From Micrococcaceae bacterium Sec5.1 (GTDB lineage Bacteria; Actinomycetota; Actinomycetes; Actinomycetales; Micrococcaceae), in assembly GCA_039636795.1 (NCBI GenBank), contig CP143430.1:1302001-1366000 (forward strand): a stretch of DNA of 64,000 nt, written 5' to 3'. The position numbers were made by a program, and so were the translations under genes. Positions within the stretch are counted from its first letter, which is position 1. Each line of letters starts with the position of its first letter. Under the pieces are notes generated by a model, which saw nothing but the letters and a program-made list of their open reading frames with translations, did not search any database and was not told where the DNA came from. Shown one piece after another: positions 42,850-51,056 of this stretch.

Positions 42850-44259
42850 TCAGTGGGAGAAGTTTGCTGAGATTTCGGCGAGGGTGCGCCCCTTGGTCTC
42901 AGGCGCGAGCCATTGCGAGAGGACTGCGCCAAGCAATGCGACGGCGGCGGCTACGACCATGCTTGGGCCCAGGCCGATGTTGCTGATCGCCCATGGCAGG
43001 GCGAAGGTGCCCAGTGCGGCTCCGATGCGGCTGAAGGCCGCGGCAAAGCCCATGCCGATACCGCGCAGGTCGCCGGGGAATACCTCGGCCGGATAGACCT
43101 GGGTCATCGTGGTGTAGCCGGCATTGAAGAAGGAGAAGGCGAGAAACAGTACGAGCACGATGATCGCTGGTGCGTCCGCCCAGACTCCGATGATCAGCAG
43201 GATGCCTGCGCAGAGCCACTGCCCGGGCACAGTGAGGATTCGGCGGCCGAGCTTGTCAATCAGAAGTACGGTGATGACAACACCTGCGGCCGCAAGTGCG
43301 GACAGGCCGACTCCACCGGTCCAGCCGCCGAAGCCGAATTGGTCGAGCACGTCGTCGGCGAAGGTCGCGATCGCGAAGTACGGAGTGACCGCGCAGAACC
43401 AAAACCCTGAGGTGAAGAGGGTGGCGCGCCAGTTCTGCTTCGAGAACAGCATTCCGAAGGAGGCGCCCTTGATTTTGGTCCTGCTCTTCGCGGCTTGGGC
43501 CTCCTGGATCATCCTCAGATCGATCTCACCGGTGATGCTGTCGTGCATTTGGGGCGATTCGACATATCTGTGTGCGATCGCGAGTGCTTCCTTGTGCCGT
43601 CCCTTCGTAATGAGCCAGCTCGGCGATTCAGGGAGGCCCATGCGGGCGAGGAACAGCACCAATGCGAGTATCGTGCTGGTGCCAATGACCAGGCGCCAGG
43701 GGGTGCCGGCGTCGTGCAGGAGCGTGCCGATGATGAATGCCATCATGAAACCGACGTACCAGGCGATCAGAGTCAGCCCCAGCAATCGCCCGCGCAGCTT
43801 CGGAGGGGAGAACTCTGAGAGCAATGGCCCACCGATTGAGTACTCGCCGCCGATCGCGACGCCCATGAGGAACCGGATGACGGCCAGCTGGATCACGGCC
43901 CCGTCTCCGGAGGTTACGAAGAACTGGGCCGCTGAAGCGACCAGGAACAGTCCCATGTCCACGAGGAACATGGGCTTGCGTCCGAACTTGTCAGTAGCCC
44001 AACCGGCCAGCGGGGAGCCGACGAAGATACCGACCAGCGGGCCCGCGGCGATCATGCCCAGAGATAGTGCGTCGAGCTGGAGCTCTGACCGCATGAGTCC
44101 GGTGACGGGGCCGATAATTCCGAGGATGTAACCGTCGAGGAACATCCCACCGATGAAGACAGCGACGAGCCGCACCATAAAGCGGCGTTTGAACTTGGAG
44201 CTGGTCTCTTTTGATGTGGAGGTGTCGACGGAGTCCGTCGTCCTGGTCGGATGGATCAT
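42850..44259 (-). CDS. Sugar porter family MFS transporter
   Basis: A 469-residue transporter with 12 helices. Sugar-porter signatures are present: GWATDKFGRKPMF after helix 2, PESPSWLITKGRHKEAL after helix 6, LIDKLGRRILT and the terminal PETKGRTLAEI. ATG 44259 is chosen because AAGGGA lies upstream; 15 more codons are open but contain no family signal. A 21-base imperfect palindrome at 44433-44453 lies upstream as a likely operator. It stands alone on its strand; the adjacent ABC importer for sugars suggests related substrates, but that is not shown. Confidence 0.88.
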   Translation of the reverse strand: MIHPTRTTDSVDTSTSKETSSKFKRRFMVRLVAVFIGGMFLDGYILGIIGPVTGLMRSELQLDALSLGMIAAGPLVGIFVGSPLAGWATDKFGRKPMFLVDMGLFLVASAAQFFVTSGDGAVIQLAVIRFLMGVAIGGEYSIGGPLLSEFSPPKLRGRLLGLTLIAWYVGFMMAFIIGTLLHDAGTPWRLVIGTSTILALVLFLARMGLPESPSWLITKGRHKEALAIAHRYVESPQMHDSITGEIDLRMIQEAQAAKSRTKIKGASFGMLFSKQNWRATLFTSGFWFCAVTPYFAIATFADDVLDQFGFGGWTGGVGLSALAAAGVVITVLLIDKLGRRILTVPGQWLCAGILLIIGVWADAPAIIVLVLFLAFSFFNAGYTTMTQVYPAEVFPGDLRGIGMGFAAAFSRIGAALGTFALPWAISNIGLGPSMVVAAAVALLGAVLSQWLAPETKGRTLAEISANFSH

Positions 44260-44578
44260 TGAGATTTGTTCCCTTCTGGCTTCAGCGCGAACCGTTGACG
44301 GCACCAGAGCGCCGTTTCATGGATGCACGGACAGCCGAAGCCCTTAGCGACCGGTGGACGATGCCGACTGACTTGATGCCAGCCGATATGGCCGCGCAGG
44401 ACTTGCGAGATGATTTCGGGGTCGGCCACATGTGACATATGACTCATATATCAGAACTCTAAGGGTGCGATCCGCCCCGGTCAAGAGCTTGACAAGTTAA
44501 TTGGTTGTATGTTGCCGCGCCGCAAACTTCGGGATTGACGGACACGGAAGCATCGCGGAAAACGGTTCGGGCAAGCGA
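44260..44578. promoter_or_regulatory. Control region of the sugar porter
   Basis: No gene is seen. Two palindromes stand out: TGACATATGA-C-TCATATATCA at 44433-44453 (21 bases, two mismatched pairs around the centre) and GTCAAG-AG-CTTGAC at 44480-44493. Both lie upstream of the porter on the minus strand and are candidate regulator sites. Confidence 0.55.
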
Positions 44579-44619
44579 AAGCCCCGGCCCGCCGGCTGAA
44601 TGCTGGCGGACCGGGGCTT
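44579..44619 (-). terminator. Terminator of the sugar ABC operon
   Basis: Arms beginning AAGCCCCGG and ending CCGGGGCTT, with CCGCC/GGCGG further in, form a long GC-rich stem 35 bases after the substrate-binding protein stop; TTTCG follows on the minus strand. Confidence 0.85.
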
Positions 44620-44653
44620 GCTGTTGCTTGCTACTGCTTGGTGCTAAGCGGTG

Positions 44654-45751
44654 TTACTTGGTGATCGGCCCGAGTACCGGATCGTCCACGTAAGCCGTCT
44701 TGACGTTGGCTGCCGTCACGATCTGCGGCGGGAGCAGGTAAGCCGGAACAGTCTTGACACCGTTCTTGTAGGAATCCTTGTCGTTGATTTCCAGCTGCTT
44801 GCCGGCCTGCAGGTCCTTCACCATGGTGATGGCGTGCTCAACCAGCTTGCGGGTGTCCTTGTTGATGGTGGAGTACTGCTCGCCAGCCATGATCGACTTG
44901 ACGGACTCAACCTCGGAGTCCTGGCCTGTTACCACGGGGAGCGGCTTGCCGGCGGCCTTGACGGACGTCAGCACTGCACGGGCCAGGGTGTCGTTCGGGG
45001 AGAGAACGCCATCCAGGGATGCGGTTCCGTAGCTGCCGGTGAGCAGGGTGTCAGCACGACGCTGGGCGTTTTCAGCCTTCCAGCCCTGGGTAACAGCCTG
45101 CTCGAAAGCAGTCTGGCCGGAGAGGACCTTGAGCGTTCCGTCGTCGATCTTCGGCTTCAGCACGCTCATGGCACCGTCGAAGAACACCTTGGCGTTGGCA
45201 TCATCCGGTGAACCGGCGAAGAGCTCGATGTTGTACGGGCCGGAGGGCTTTTTGGCCTTCAATCCGTCCAGCAGGGCCTGGCCCTGCAGCACGCCGACCT
45301 TGAAGTTGTCGTACGCCACGTAGTAGTCCACGTTCTCCGTGTTCAGGAGCAGACGGTCGTAAGCAATGACCGTCGCGCCGGAGTCCTTGGCCTGCTTGAG
45401 CTGCGTACCCAGCTGCGCGCCGTCGATTGCGCCAACGATGATGACCTTGGCACCCTTGGTGACCATGGCGCTGATCTGGTTCTGCTGCTCGGACACGCCG
45501 CCGTTGGCGAACTGGACGTCGGCCTTGAAGCCGGCACCCTTGAGGCCATCGTTGAACAGCTTCTCCGCGAGGACCCAGTTCTCACTGGTCTTCTGCGGAA
45601 GGGCGACGCCGATCAGCGAGTCCTTGGGGAACGCTTCCCCGCCAGCAGTGCTGCTGCTTGAGCCGCTGTCAGAGCGGCCGCAGGCTGTCAGCGCCAGTGC
45701 CGCGATGGCAGCTACTGCTGCTGCCTTTCCTGCTTTACCAAACATTCGCAT
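44654..45751 (-). CDS. chvE: ChvE-type multiple-monosaccharide substrate-binding lipoprotein
   Basis: A 365-residue extracellular receptor. The lipobox LTAC (about residues 21-24) predicts a lipid anchor, followed by a Ser/Gly spacer. The type-1 periplasmic fold carries ChvE-like segments IGVALPQKTSENW, QISAMVTKGAKVIIVGAIDG, ATVIAYDRLLLNTENVDYYVAYDNFKVG and the terminal YLLPPQIVTAANV. It probably binds pentoses or hexoses such as xylose, arabinose, galactose or glucose. ATG 45751 is preferred to a GTG four codons upstream, which has no purine tract. Last gene of the ABC operon behind the ROK regulator. Confidence 0.88.
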   Translation of the reverse strand: MRMFGKAGKAAAVAAIAALALTACGRSDSGSSSSTAGGEAFPKDSLIGVALPQKTSENWVLAEKLFNDGLKGAGFKADVQFANGGVSEQQNQISAMVTKGAKVIIVGAIDGAQLGTQLKQAKDSGATVIAYDRLLLNTENVDYYVAYDNFKVGVLQGQALLDGLKAKKPSGPYNIELFAGSPDDANAKVFFDGAMSVLKPKIDDGTLKVLSGQTAFEQAVTQGWKAENAQRRADTLLTGSYGTASLDGVLSPNDTLARAVLTSVKAAGKPLPVVTGQDSEVESVKSIMAGEQYSTINKDTRKLVEHAITMVKDLQAGKQLEINDKDSYKNGVKTVPAYLLPPQIVTAANVKTAYVDDPVLGPITK

Positions 45752-45803
45752 ATCTTGGTTCACTTTCTGTGTGGTGGGGTGGAGCGAGTCAGGCGGAAAC
45801 CGG

Positions 45804-47072
45804 TCAGGCTTCCTTGGAGATGACCTCTTTGGTGGACGTGGTTTCGTCCGGCTTGAGTTCGTTGTTGCGCTGGAAATTCTTCAGCAGCAGGCCAGTGATG
45901 GAGCGCTTGCCCTGGGTCTTGTTGTAGACGTCGAAGGCAACAGCGATCAGCAGTACCAGGCCCTTGATGATCTGCGTGAGGTCGGCGCCTACGCCCAGGA
46001 GTTGGAGGCCGTTGTTCAGCACAGCCATCACCAGGCCACCGACGATAGAGCCGATCACGGTACCAACGCCGCCGGTAACAGCGGCGCCACCGATGAACAC
46101 GGCTGCGATTGCGTCCAGTTCCCAACCGACACCGTCAAAGGGACCGGATGCGGTGGAGCGGCCAACGAAGATCATGCCGGCGAGGCCTGCAAGGACGGAC
46201 ATGTTGAGCATGACCATGAAGTTGACCTTCTTGGACTGAACGCCGGACAGTTCTGCTGCGTGCCGGTTACCACCCACGGCGTAGACGTGGCGGCCCAGGA
46301 CGGTCTTGTCAGCGATGAAACCGTAGATCAGGACCAGCACGGCCAGGATCAAACCGGGGATGGGGAAGGACGTTCCGGGGCGGCCGGTAGCGAACAGGTA
46401 CGTGGCGTAGAGGATGGCACCGCAGATCAGGACCAGCTTGGTGACCTCAACCCAGAGCTCGGGGACATCTGCGCCCAGGGCCTTGTTGGTGGCGCGAGCC
46501 CGCAGGGACATGAGGACAACGAATGCCGCAGCCAGGATGCCCAGCAACAAGGTGAGATTGTTGAAGCCCGTGGTCGGGCCAATTTCAGGCAGGTAGCCCG
46601 AACCCAGGTACTGGAAGTCGCTGGGGACGGGGATGGTGTTGGATTTGCCCACGAACTGGTTGAAACCGCGGAACAGGAGCATGCCTGCCAGCGTCACGAT
46701 GAAGGCAGGGATGCCCACATACGCTGTCCAGAATCCTTGCCAAGCCCCGATGATCGCACCGAGTACAAGCCCGAAGAGCACGCCCATGTACCAGGGAATA
46801 CCCCAGTCGCGGATTGCGAGGGCCACGGAGACACCCACAAATGCGGCTACCGAGCCCACAGAGAGGTCGATGTGGCCGGCAATGATGACCAGGACCATGC
46901 CGATGGCCAGGATCAGGATGTAGGAGTTGCCGTTGAACAGGTTGATCACGTTGCCCGGGGTCAGCGTCCGGCCCTCGGTGAAGATCTGGAAGAAGACGAT
47001 AAGTGCCACCAGGGCGAAGATCATGCCGAACTGGCGGGTATTGCCACCAAATAGCTTCTTGAGCGCGTTCAT
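45804..47072 (-). CDS. mmsB: Sugar ABC transporter permease (MmsB/XylH type)
   Basis: A 422-residue permease with about ten helices. Family segments: FGMIFALVALIVFFQIFTEG, SYILILAIGMVLVIIAGHIDLSVGSVAAF (about 55-83), and VYAVGGNRHAAELSGVQSKKVNF followed by GRSTASGPFDGVGWELDAIAAVFIGGAAVTGGVGT. These match the BPD_transp_2 permeases of the CUT2 group. It lies between the ATPase (45-base gap) and the binding protein (52-base gap). It forms a homodimer in the membrane with two MmsA subunits. Confidence 0.92.
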   Translation of the reverse strand: MNALKKLFGGNTRQFGMIFALVALIVFFQIFTEGRTLTPGNVINLFNGNSYILILAIGMVLVIIAGHIDLSVGSVAAFVGVSVALAIRDWGIPWYMGVLFGLVLGAIIGAWQGFWTAYVGIPAFIVTLAGMLLFRGFNQFVGKSNTIPVPSDFQYLGSGYLPEIGPTTGFNNLTLLLGILAAAFVVLMSLRARATNKALGADVPELWVEVTKLVLICGAILYATYLFATGRPGTSFPIPGLILAVLVLIYGFIADKTVLGRHVYAVGGNRHAAELSGVQSKKVNFMVMLNMSVLAGLAGMIFVGRSTASGPFDGVGWELDAIAAVFIGGAAVTGGVGTVIGSIVGGLVMAVLNNGLQLLGVGADLTQIIKGLVLLIAVAFDVYNKTQGKRSITGLLLKNFQRNNELKPDETTSTKEVISKEA

Positions 47073-47117
47073 TGTTTTGGTCCTTGTGTCAGGAAGGGGT
47101 GAGTCTGGGCCAACAGG

Positions 47118-48677
47118 TCAGGCGGCCTTGCGGGAGGACGTCATGAGTTTCATGAGGCTTTCCTGGCTTGCTTCGTTTTTGTCCAGGACACCTGTGATGG
47201 CGCCCTCGAAGATGGTGTAGATGCGGTCGGACAGGCCCAGGAGTTCGGGGAGCTCCGAGGAAATGACAATCACTCCCTTGCCCTGGTTCGCCAGCCTCTG
47301 GATGATGCCGTAGATCTCGTACTTGGCGCCCACGTCGATCCCTCGGGTGGGTTCATCCAAAATCAGGAGATCCGGATCGGTGAACATCCATTTGGCCAGC
47401 ACGACTTTCTGCTGGTTTCCGCCGGAGAGTTTGGCCACGCCTTCCTCCACCGACGGGGTCTTGGTCCGCAGGGATTTTCGGTACTCCTCGGCAACCGAGA
47501 ACTCCTTGCGCTCGTCCACCACCGTGTACTTGCTGATCGCGCGGAGGTTTGCCGCAACCGTGGTGGCCTTGATGTCGTCCAGCAGGTTCAGGCCGAGGGA
47601 TTTCCGGTCTTCAGTGACGTAGCCCAGTCCGGCGTCGATGGCCGCACGGACGCTGCGAAGGTTGACAGGCTTGCCGTCCTTGTAAACCTGTCCCTTGATG
47701 TAGCGGCCATAGGAGTGACCGAAGAGCGAGCGGGCAAGTTCCGTGCGGCCGGCTCCCATCAGTCCCGCGAAGCCCACGATTTCACCGCGTCGTACGTAGA
47801 AGTTGGAGCCCTTGCAGATCAGGCGATCCTGGATCTGCGGGTGAGCCACGGTCCAGTCCTTGACTTCGAAGAAGACGTCACCGATTTTCGGTTCATGGTC
47901 CGGGAAACGGGACTCGAGCGTCCGGCCCACCATGCCTTTGATAATCCGGTCCTCATCGACGCCGTCCCGCTTGACGTTCAACGTTTCGATCGACTTGCCA
48001 TCGCGAATGATGGTGATCTCGTCGGCAATCTGTTCGATCTCGTTGAGCTTGTGGGAAATGATGATCGAGGTGATGCCCTTGCCCTTCAGCCCCAGGATCA
48101 GGTCCAGCAGGTGCTGGGAGTCGGATTCGTTCAGGGCAGCCGTGGGCTCGTCCAGGATCAGCAGGCGGACGGATTTGTTCAGTGCCTTGGCGATTTCCAC
48201 CAACTGCTGCTTGCCGACGCCAATTTCTTTGATGGGGGTGTCCGGGTCTTCACGGAGTCCAACCCTGGCCAGCAGTTCAATGGAACGCTTCCGGGCCTCT
48301 GCCCAGTCGATGACACCCCATTTGGTTGGCTCGTTGCCCAGGAAGATGTTTTCCATGATGGACAGTTCCGGGATCAACGCCAGCTCCTGGTGGATGATGA
48401 CGATGCCCGCGGCTTCGCTTGCGCGGATGTCCTTGAATTGCTGCGTCTCGGCCATGTACACGATGTCGCCGGTGTAGCTGCCGTGCGGGTACACGCCGGA
48501 AAGGACCTTCATCAGGGTGGATTTTCCAGCACCGTTTTCGCCGCAGATTGCGTGGATCTCGCCGGCCTTTACGCGCAGGCTCACATTCGACAAGGCCTTC
48601 ACGCCGGGGAATTCCTTCGTGATCGAGCGCATCTCCAAGAGGATGGGTTCGTCTTGCGTGTCAGGGGTTGTTGTCAT
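47118..48677 (-). CDS. mmsA: Sugar ABC transporter ATP-binding protein (MmsA/XylG type)
   Basis: A 519-residue tandem ATPase of the CUT2 group. The first domain has Walker [10 protein letters not shown] (46-54) and signature [15 protein letters not shown]; the second has the degenerate Walker [11 protein letters not shown] and signature [15 protein letters not shown]. The duplicated domain structure with degenerate second Walker A is the norm for RbsA/XylG proteins. First gene of the operon; upstream lies a 29-base palindromic operator at 48762-48790 and the ROK gene, 129 bases away. The transporter is predicted to be repressed until its sugar is present. Confidence 0.93.
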   Translation of the reverse strand: MTTTPDTQDEPILLEMRSITKEFPGVKALSNVSLRVKAGEIHAICGENGAGKSTLMKVLSGVYPHGSYTGDIVYMAETQQFKDIRASEAAGIVIIHQELALIPELSIMENIFLGNEPTKWGVIDWAEARKRSIELLARVGLREDPDTPIKEIGVGKQQLVEIAKALNKSVRLLILDEPTAALNESDSQHLLDLILGLKGKGITSIIISHKLNEIEQIADEITIIRDGKSIETLNVKRDGVDEDRIIKGMVGRTLESRFPDHEPKIGDVFFEVKDWTVAHPQIQDRLICKGSNFYVRRGEIVGFAGLMGAGRTELARSLFGHSYGRYIKGQVYKDGKPVNLRSVRAAIDAGLGYVTEDRKSLGLNLLDDIKATTVAANLRAISKYTVVDERKEFSVAEEYRKSLRTKTPSVEEGVAKLSGGNQQKVVLAKWMFTDPDLLILDEPTRGIDVGAKYEIYGIIQRLANQGKGVIVISSELPELLGLSDRIYTIFEGAITGVLDKNEASQESLMKLMTSSRKAA

Positions 48678-48761
48678 TAGCCCTTACGCCTCCAATGCAT
48701 GACTTCGTTGTCGCTCCCCAAACGGCGGAGCTGTCTGATGAAAAAGTAAACTGGATCACCT

Positions 48762-48790
48762 ATCTTGTCGTCAAGACTTGAACACAAGAT
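48762..48790 (-). promoter_or_regulatory. 29-bp palindromic operator upstream of mmsA
   Basis: Read on the plus strand, ATCTTGT-N2-TCAAG-N-CTTGA-N2-ACAAGAT, symmetric at 12 pairs around base 48776. On the minus strand it contains TTGACG, a -35-like element, so binding would block the promoter. A closely related site lies upstream of the ROK gene at 50022-50050. Confidence 0.75.
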
Positions 48791-48806
48791 CCAGCTAACG
48801 ATTTCG

Positions 48807-49997
48807 TTACCTACCAGTAATTCCAGCGTGTTGGAACACTAAAGCAGCTGCTCCAAGTGCTTCCGCACGCGCTCCCAAGGACGACATTGCGAGGTGTGTT
48901 GTTTCGCCTACAACGGGCACAGCGTGACGAACGAGCCCCCTTCGAATGGGGTCCAGGAGGAGGCTGCCGAGGCCCGCCAATGGTCCACCCACGACGATCA
49001 CTTCAGGGTTGATCAAGTTGGCGACGTTGCCCAGTGCGCGCCCCACGGCAAGGCCTGCGTCATCCACGACGCGCTGGGTTGCGGAGTCACCTGCGAGGCA
49101 ATTCCGGACGATGTCCTGGGGCGTTAGTGATGTCTCCTTGCCGCGGCCCAGCAACTCAATCATGGTGGTGGTGGAGGCGATGGTTTCGAGGCAGCCGCGG
49201 TTCCCACATCGGCACACCAGCCCGTGCTCATGGATGGTCGCGTGGCCGATTTCGCCCGTGATACCCACATTCCCGTAGTAGGGCACGCCGTTGAGAATCA
49301 GGCCGGAACCGATACCGGATCCGATCTTCAGGAACATCAGGTTGGATACGCCGCTGTGGGGTCCCCACGTCACCTCTGACAAGGCTCCGAGATTGGCGTC
49401 GTTGTCAACAAATACGGGGCAATTCAGGGCTTCTTCGAGCCTGTGGAGGATGTCGATTCCCACCCATTCGGGCAGGATGGCGCCTTGGGCAACAGTCCCT
49501 GTTCGGCGGTCAATCGGGCCGGGGATGCCCGCCCCTGCGCCCACCACCGCGCTCGGATCGATGCCATTTTCCGCCAGCAACCGCCCCAGCAAACGGACTG
49601 CAGCCGCAATGCCTTCCTCCGCATGGTGGCCCAAGGGAAGTTCAATGAAATCCTCGGCGATGACGTGATAGCCGAGCGATGCCAGGACCACCCTGAGGTG
49701 GCGTCGGCCGAAATCAATCCCGACGGCGACCGCACCGTTGCTGTTCAACCTTACGTTGGTTGCCCGGCGGCCGGAGCTGGTGGTTGGCTCGGTGGAAACG
49801 AGGCCTGCGTCCTGCATGATTTTCACGATGTTGGACACCGTGGCGGTGGAGAGTCCGGTCTGCCTGGAAAGCTCGGCTTGCGTTGACGGCCCGCTCAGCA
49901 AGCACTCGATAATTCGTTGCTGGTTCAGGTGCCGGAGCGCGGATTGCGAGCCGGGTTTTCGTGGTTGGCTCTTCGTTGAGCGCTGCATAGCGGACAT
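48807..49997 (-). CDS. ROK family transcriptional regulator
   Basis: A 396-residue repressor. An N-terminal winged helix (about 20-80) with SQSALRHLNQQRIIECLLSG and STATVSNIVKIMQDAGLV precedes the ROK sugar-kinase-like domain: AVGIDFGRRHLRVVLA, FVDNDANLGALSE with Asp200, and the zinc motif CRCGNRGCLE at 262-271. XylR/NagC-type ROK proteins repress sugar transport and catabolism genes until a sugar binds. ATG 49997 lacks a Shine-Dalgarno and lies 7 bases after a CAATCT element, so the mRNA may be leaderless. It is upstream of mmsA on the same strand; matching operators before both genes suggest autoregulation plus control of the transporter. Confidence 0.92.
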   Translation of the reverse strand: MSAMQRSTKSQPRKPGSQSALRHLNQQRIIECLLSGPSTQAELSRQTGLSTATVSNIVKIMQDAGLVSTEPTTSSGRRATNVRLNSNGAVAVGIDFGRRHLRVVLASLGYHVIAEDFIELPLGHHAEEGIAAAVRLLGRLLAENGIDPSAVVGAGAGIPGPIDRRTGTVAQGAILPEWVGIDILHRLEEALNCPVFVDNDANLGALSEVTWGPHSGVSNLMFLKIGSGIGSGLILNGVPYYGNVGITGEIGHATIHEHGLVCRCGNRGCLETIASTTTMIELLGRGKETSLTPQDIVRNCLAGDSATQRVVDDAGLAVGRALGNVANLINPEVIVVGGPLAGLGSLLLDPIRRGLVRHAVPVVGETTHLAMSSLGARAEALGAAALVFQHAGITGR

Positions 49998-50021
49998 GAC
50001 AAGAAGATTGCCCCAAAAGCA

Positions 50022-50050
50022 ACCTTGTAGTCAAGAAGTGAACACAACGC
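50022..50050 (-). promoter_or_regulatory. ROK operator copy upstream of the ROK gene
   Basis: Identical to the mmsA operator at 22 of 29 positions, including TTGTGTTCA and TCTTGAC on the minus strand, with weaker symmetry. It overlaps TTGACT, a -35-like hexamer 18 bases from CAATCT. Likely the autoregulatory site. Confidence 0.7.
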
Positions 50051-50249
50051 AACAAGCTTTCCCGACATACTCCAACGCAAGATGTCCTCAGTCCTCCGGT
50101 TATGGGGCCTGTTTTGCGTGCAATGCGTCCCGGTTCGCACGCCTCCGGGTCCAAATGCCCCGGTCCACTTGTCAGACCACGGGCCTACTCTGGAAATAAG
50201 AAGACTTCCGGCCCTCTGCGGTCCGGTACCCGGTGCAACCAAGGTGGTA

Positions 50250-51056
50250 ATGATGCTGCTATCCGTCCTGCAGGCCAACGCTTCCGTCCTGGACGTTGAG
50301 GCGAACCTGCGCACAATCGACGACGCCGCCCGGCGCGCCACCCAGGCAGGGGCCGGCTTACTCCTCACCCCGGAGCTCTTTCCGGTGGGCTACGCACCGC
50401 TGCGGCTTCACGCCGAATTCGATCCGGCAACGCTTCCGGGCATCCGCGAACGCCTTTCCGGCATCGCCCGCCAGCACAACATCGGACTCGTTTACAGCCT
50501 CCCCGCGCCGGCTCCCGAGGACAACGGATGGCACATCACCGCCACACTCGTGGACGCCAACGGCACGGAACTCCTCAACTATGCCAAGGTCCACCTCTTC
50601 GGTGCGGAGGAGCGCAAAGCGTTCGTGGGCGCCCAAGAACCTCCCGCCGTCGTGGATTTCAACGGGATCCGCACGTCGATGCTGATTTGCTATGACGTTG
50701 AGTTCCCGGAGGCAGTCCGGGCGGCGGCGACCCGCGGGGCCGAACTCCTGCTGGTCCCAACGGCGTTGTCAGTGGGGTTCGACAACGTGCCGCAGGTGCT
50801 CATCCGTGCCCGCGCGGTGGAGAGCCAGCTCAACGTTGCGTACGCCAACCACAGTGGACACGAGGACATGTACAACTTCCTCGGCGGCAGCGTTGTTGCC
50901 GGCCCCGATGGCTCGCTGCTCGCTGCGGCGGGGGAGTCGGCGTCGCTGCTGTTCGCGGAAGTGGGCACGGAGACGGTGAAAGCCGCGCGCGATGAAGTCC
51001 CGTACCTGCGCGAACGACGCCCTGAGCTCTACCGAAAATGGGAAGAGAGCGTTTAG
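50250..51056 (+). CDS. davA: Carbon-nitrogen hydrolase, 5-aminovaleramidase (DavA)-like
   Basis: A 268-residue nitrilase-superfamily amidase with the Glu-Lys-Cys triad: Glu42 (LLLTPELFPVGY), Lys113 (NYAKVHLFG) and Cys147 (SMLICYDVEFPE). Overall pattern and length match Pseudomonas DavA, which hydrolyses 5-aminovaleramide to 5-aminovalerate. The lysine monooxygenase gene nearby makes its substrate. ATG 50250 follows AAGG; two ATGs are adjacent. It is convergent with, and overlaps by 4 bases, the PucR regulator gene. A different omega- or alpha-amide remains possible, since the specificity pocket cannot be judged here. Confidence 0.8.
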   Translation: MMLLSVLQANASVLDVEANLRTIDDAARRATQAGAGLLLTPELFPVGYAPLRLHAEFDPATLPGIRERLSGIARQHNIGLVYSLPAPAPEDNGWHITATLVDANGTELLNYAKVHLFGAEERKAFVGAQEPPAVVDFNGIRTSMLICYDVEFPEAVRAAATRGAELLLVPTALSVGFDNVPQVLIRARAVESQLNVAYANHSGHEDMYNFLGGSVVAGPDGSLLAAAGESASLLFAEVGTETVKAARDEVPYLRERRPELYRKWEESV

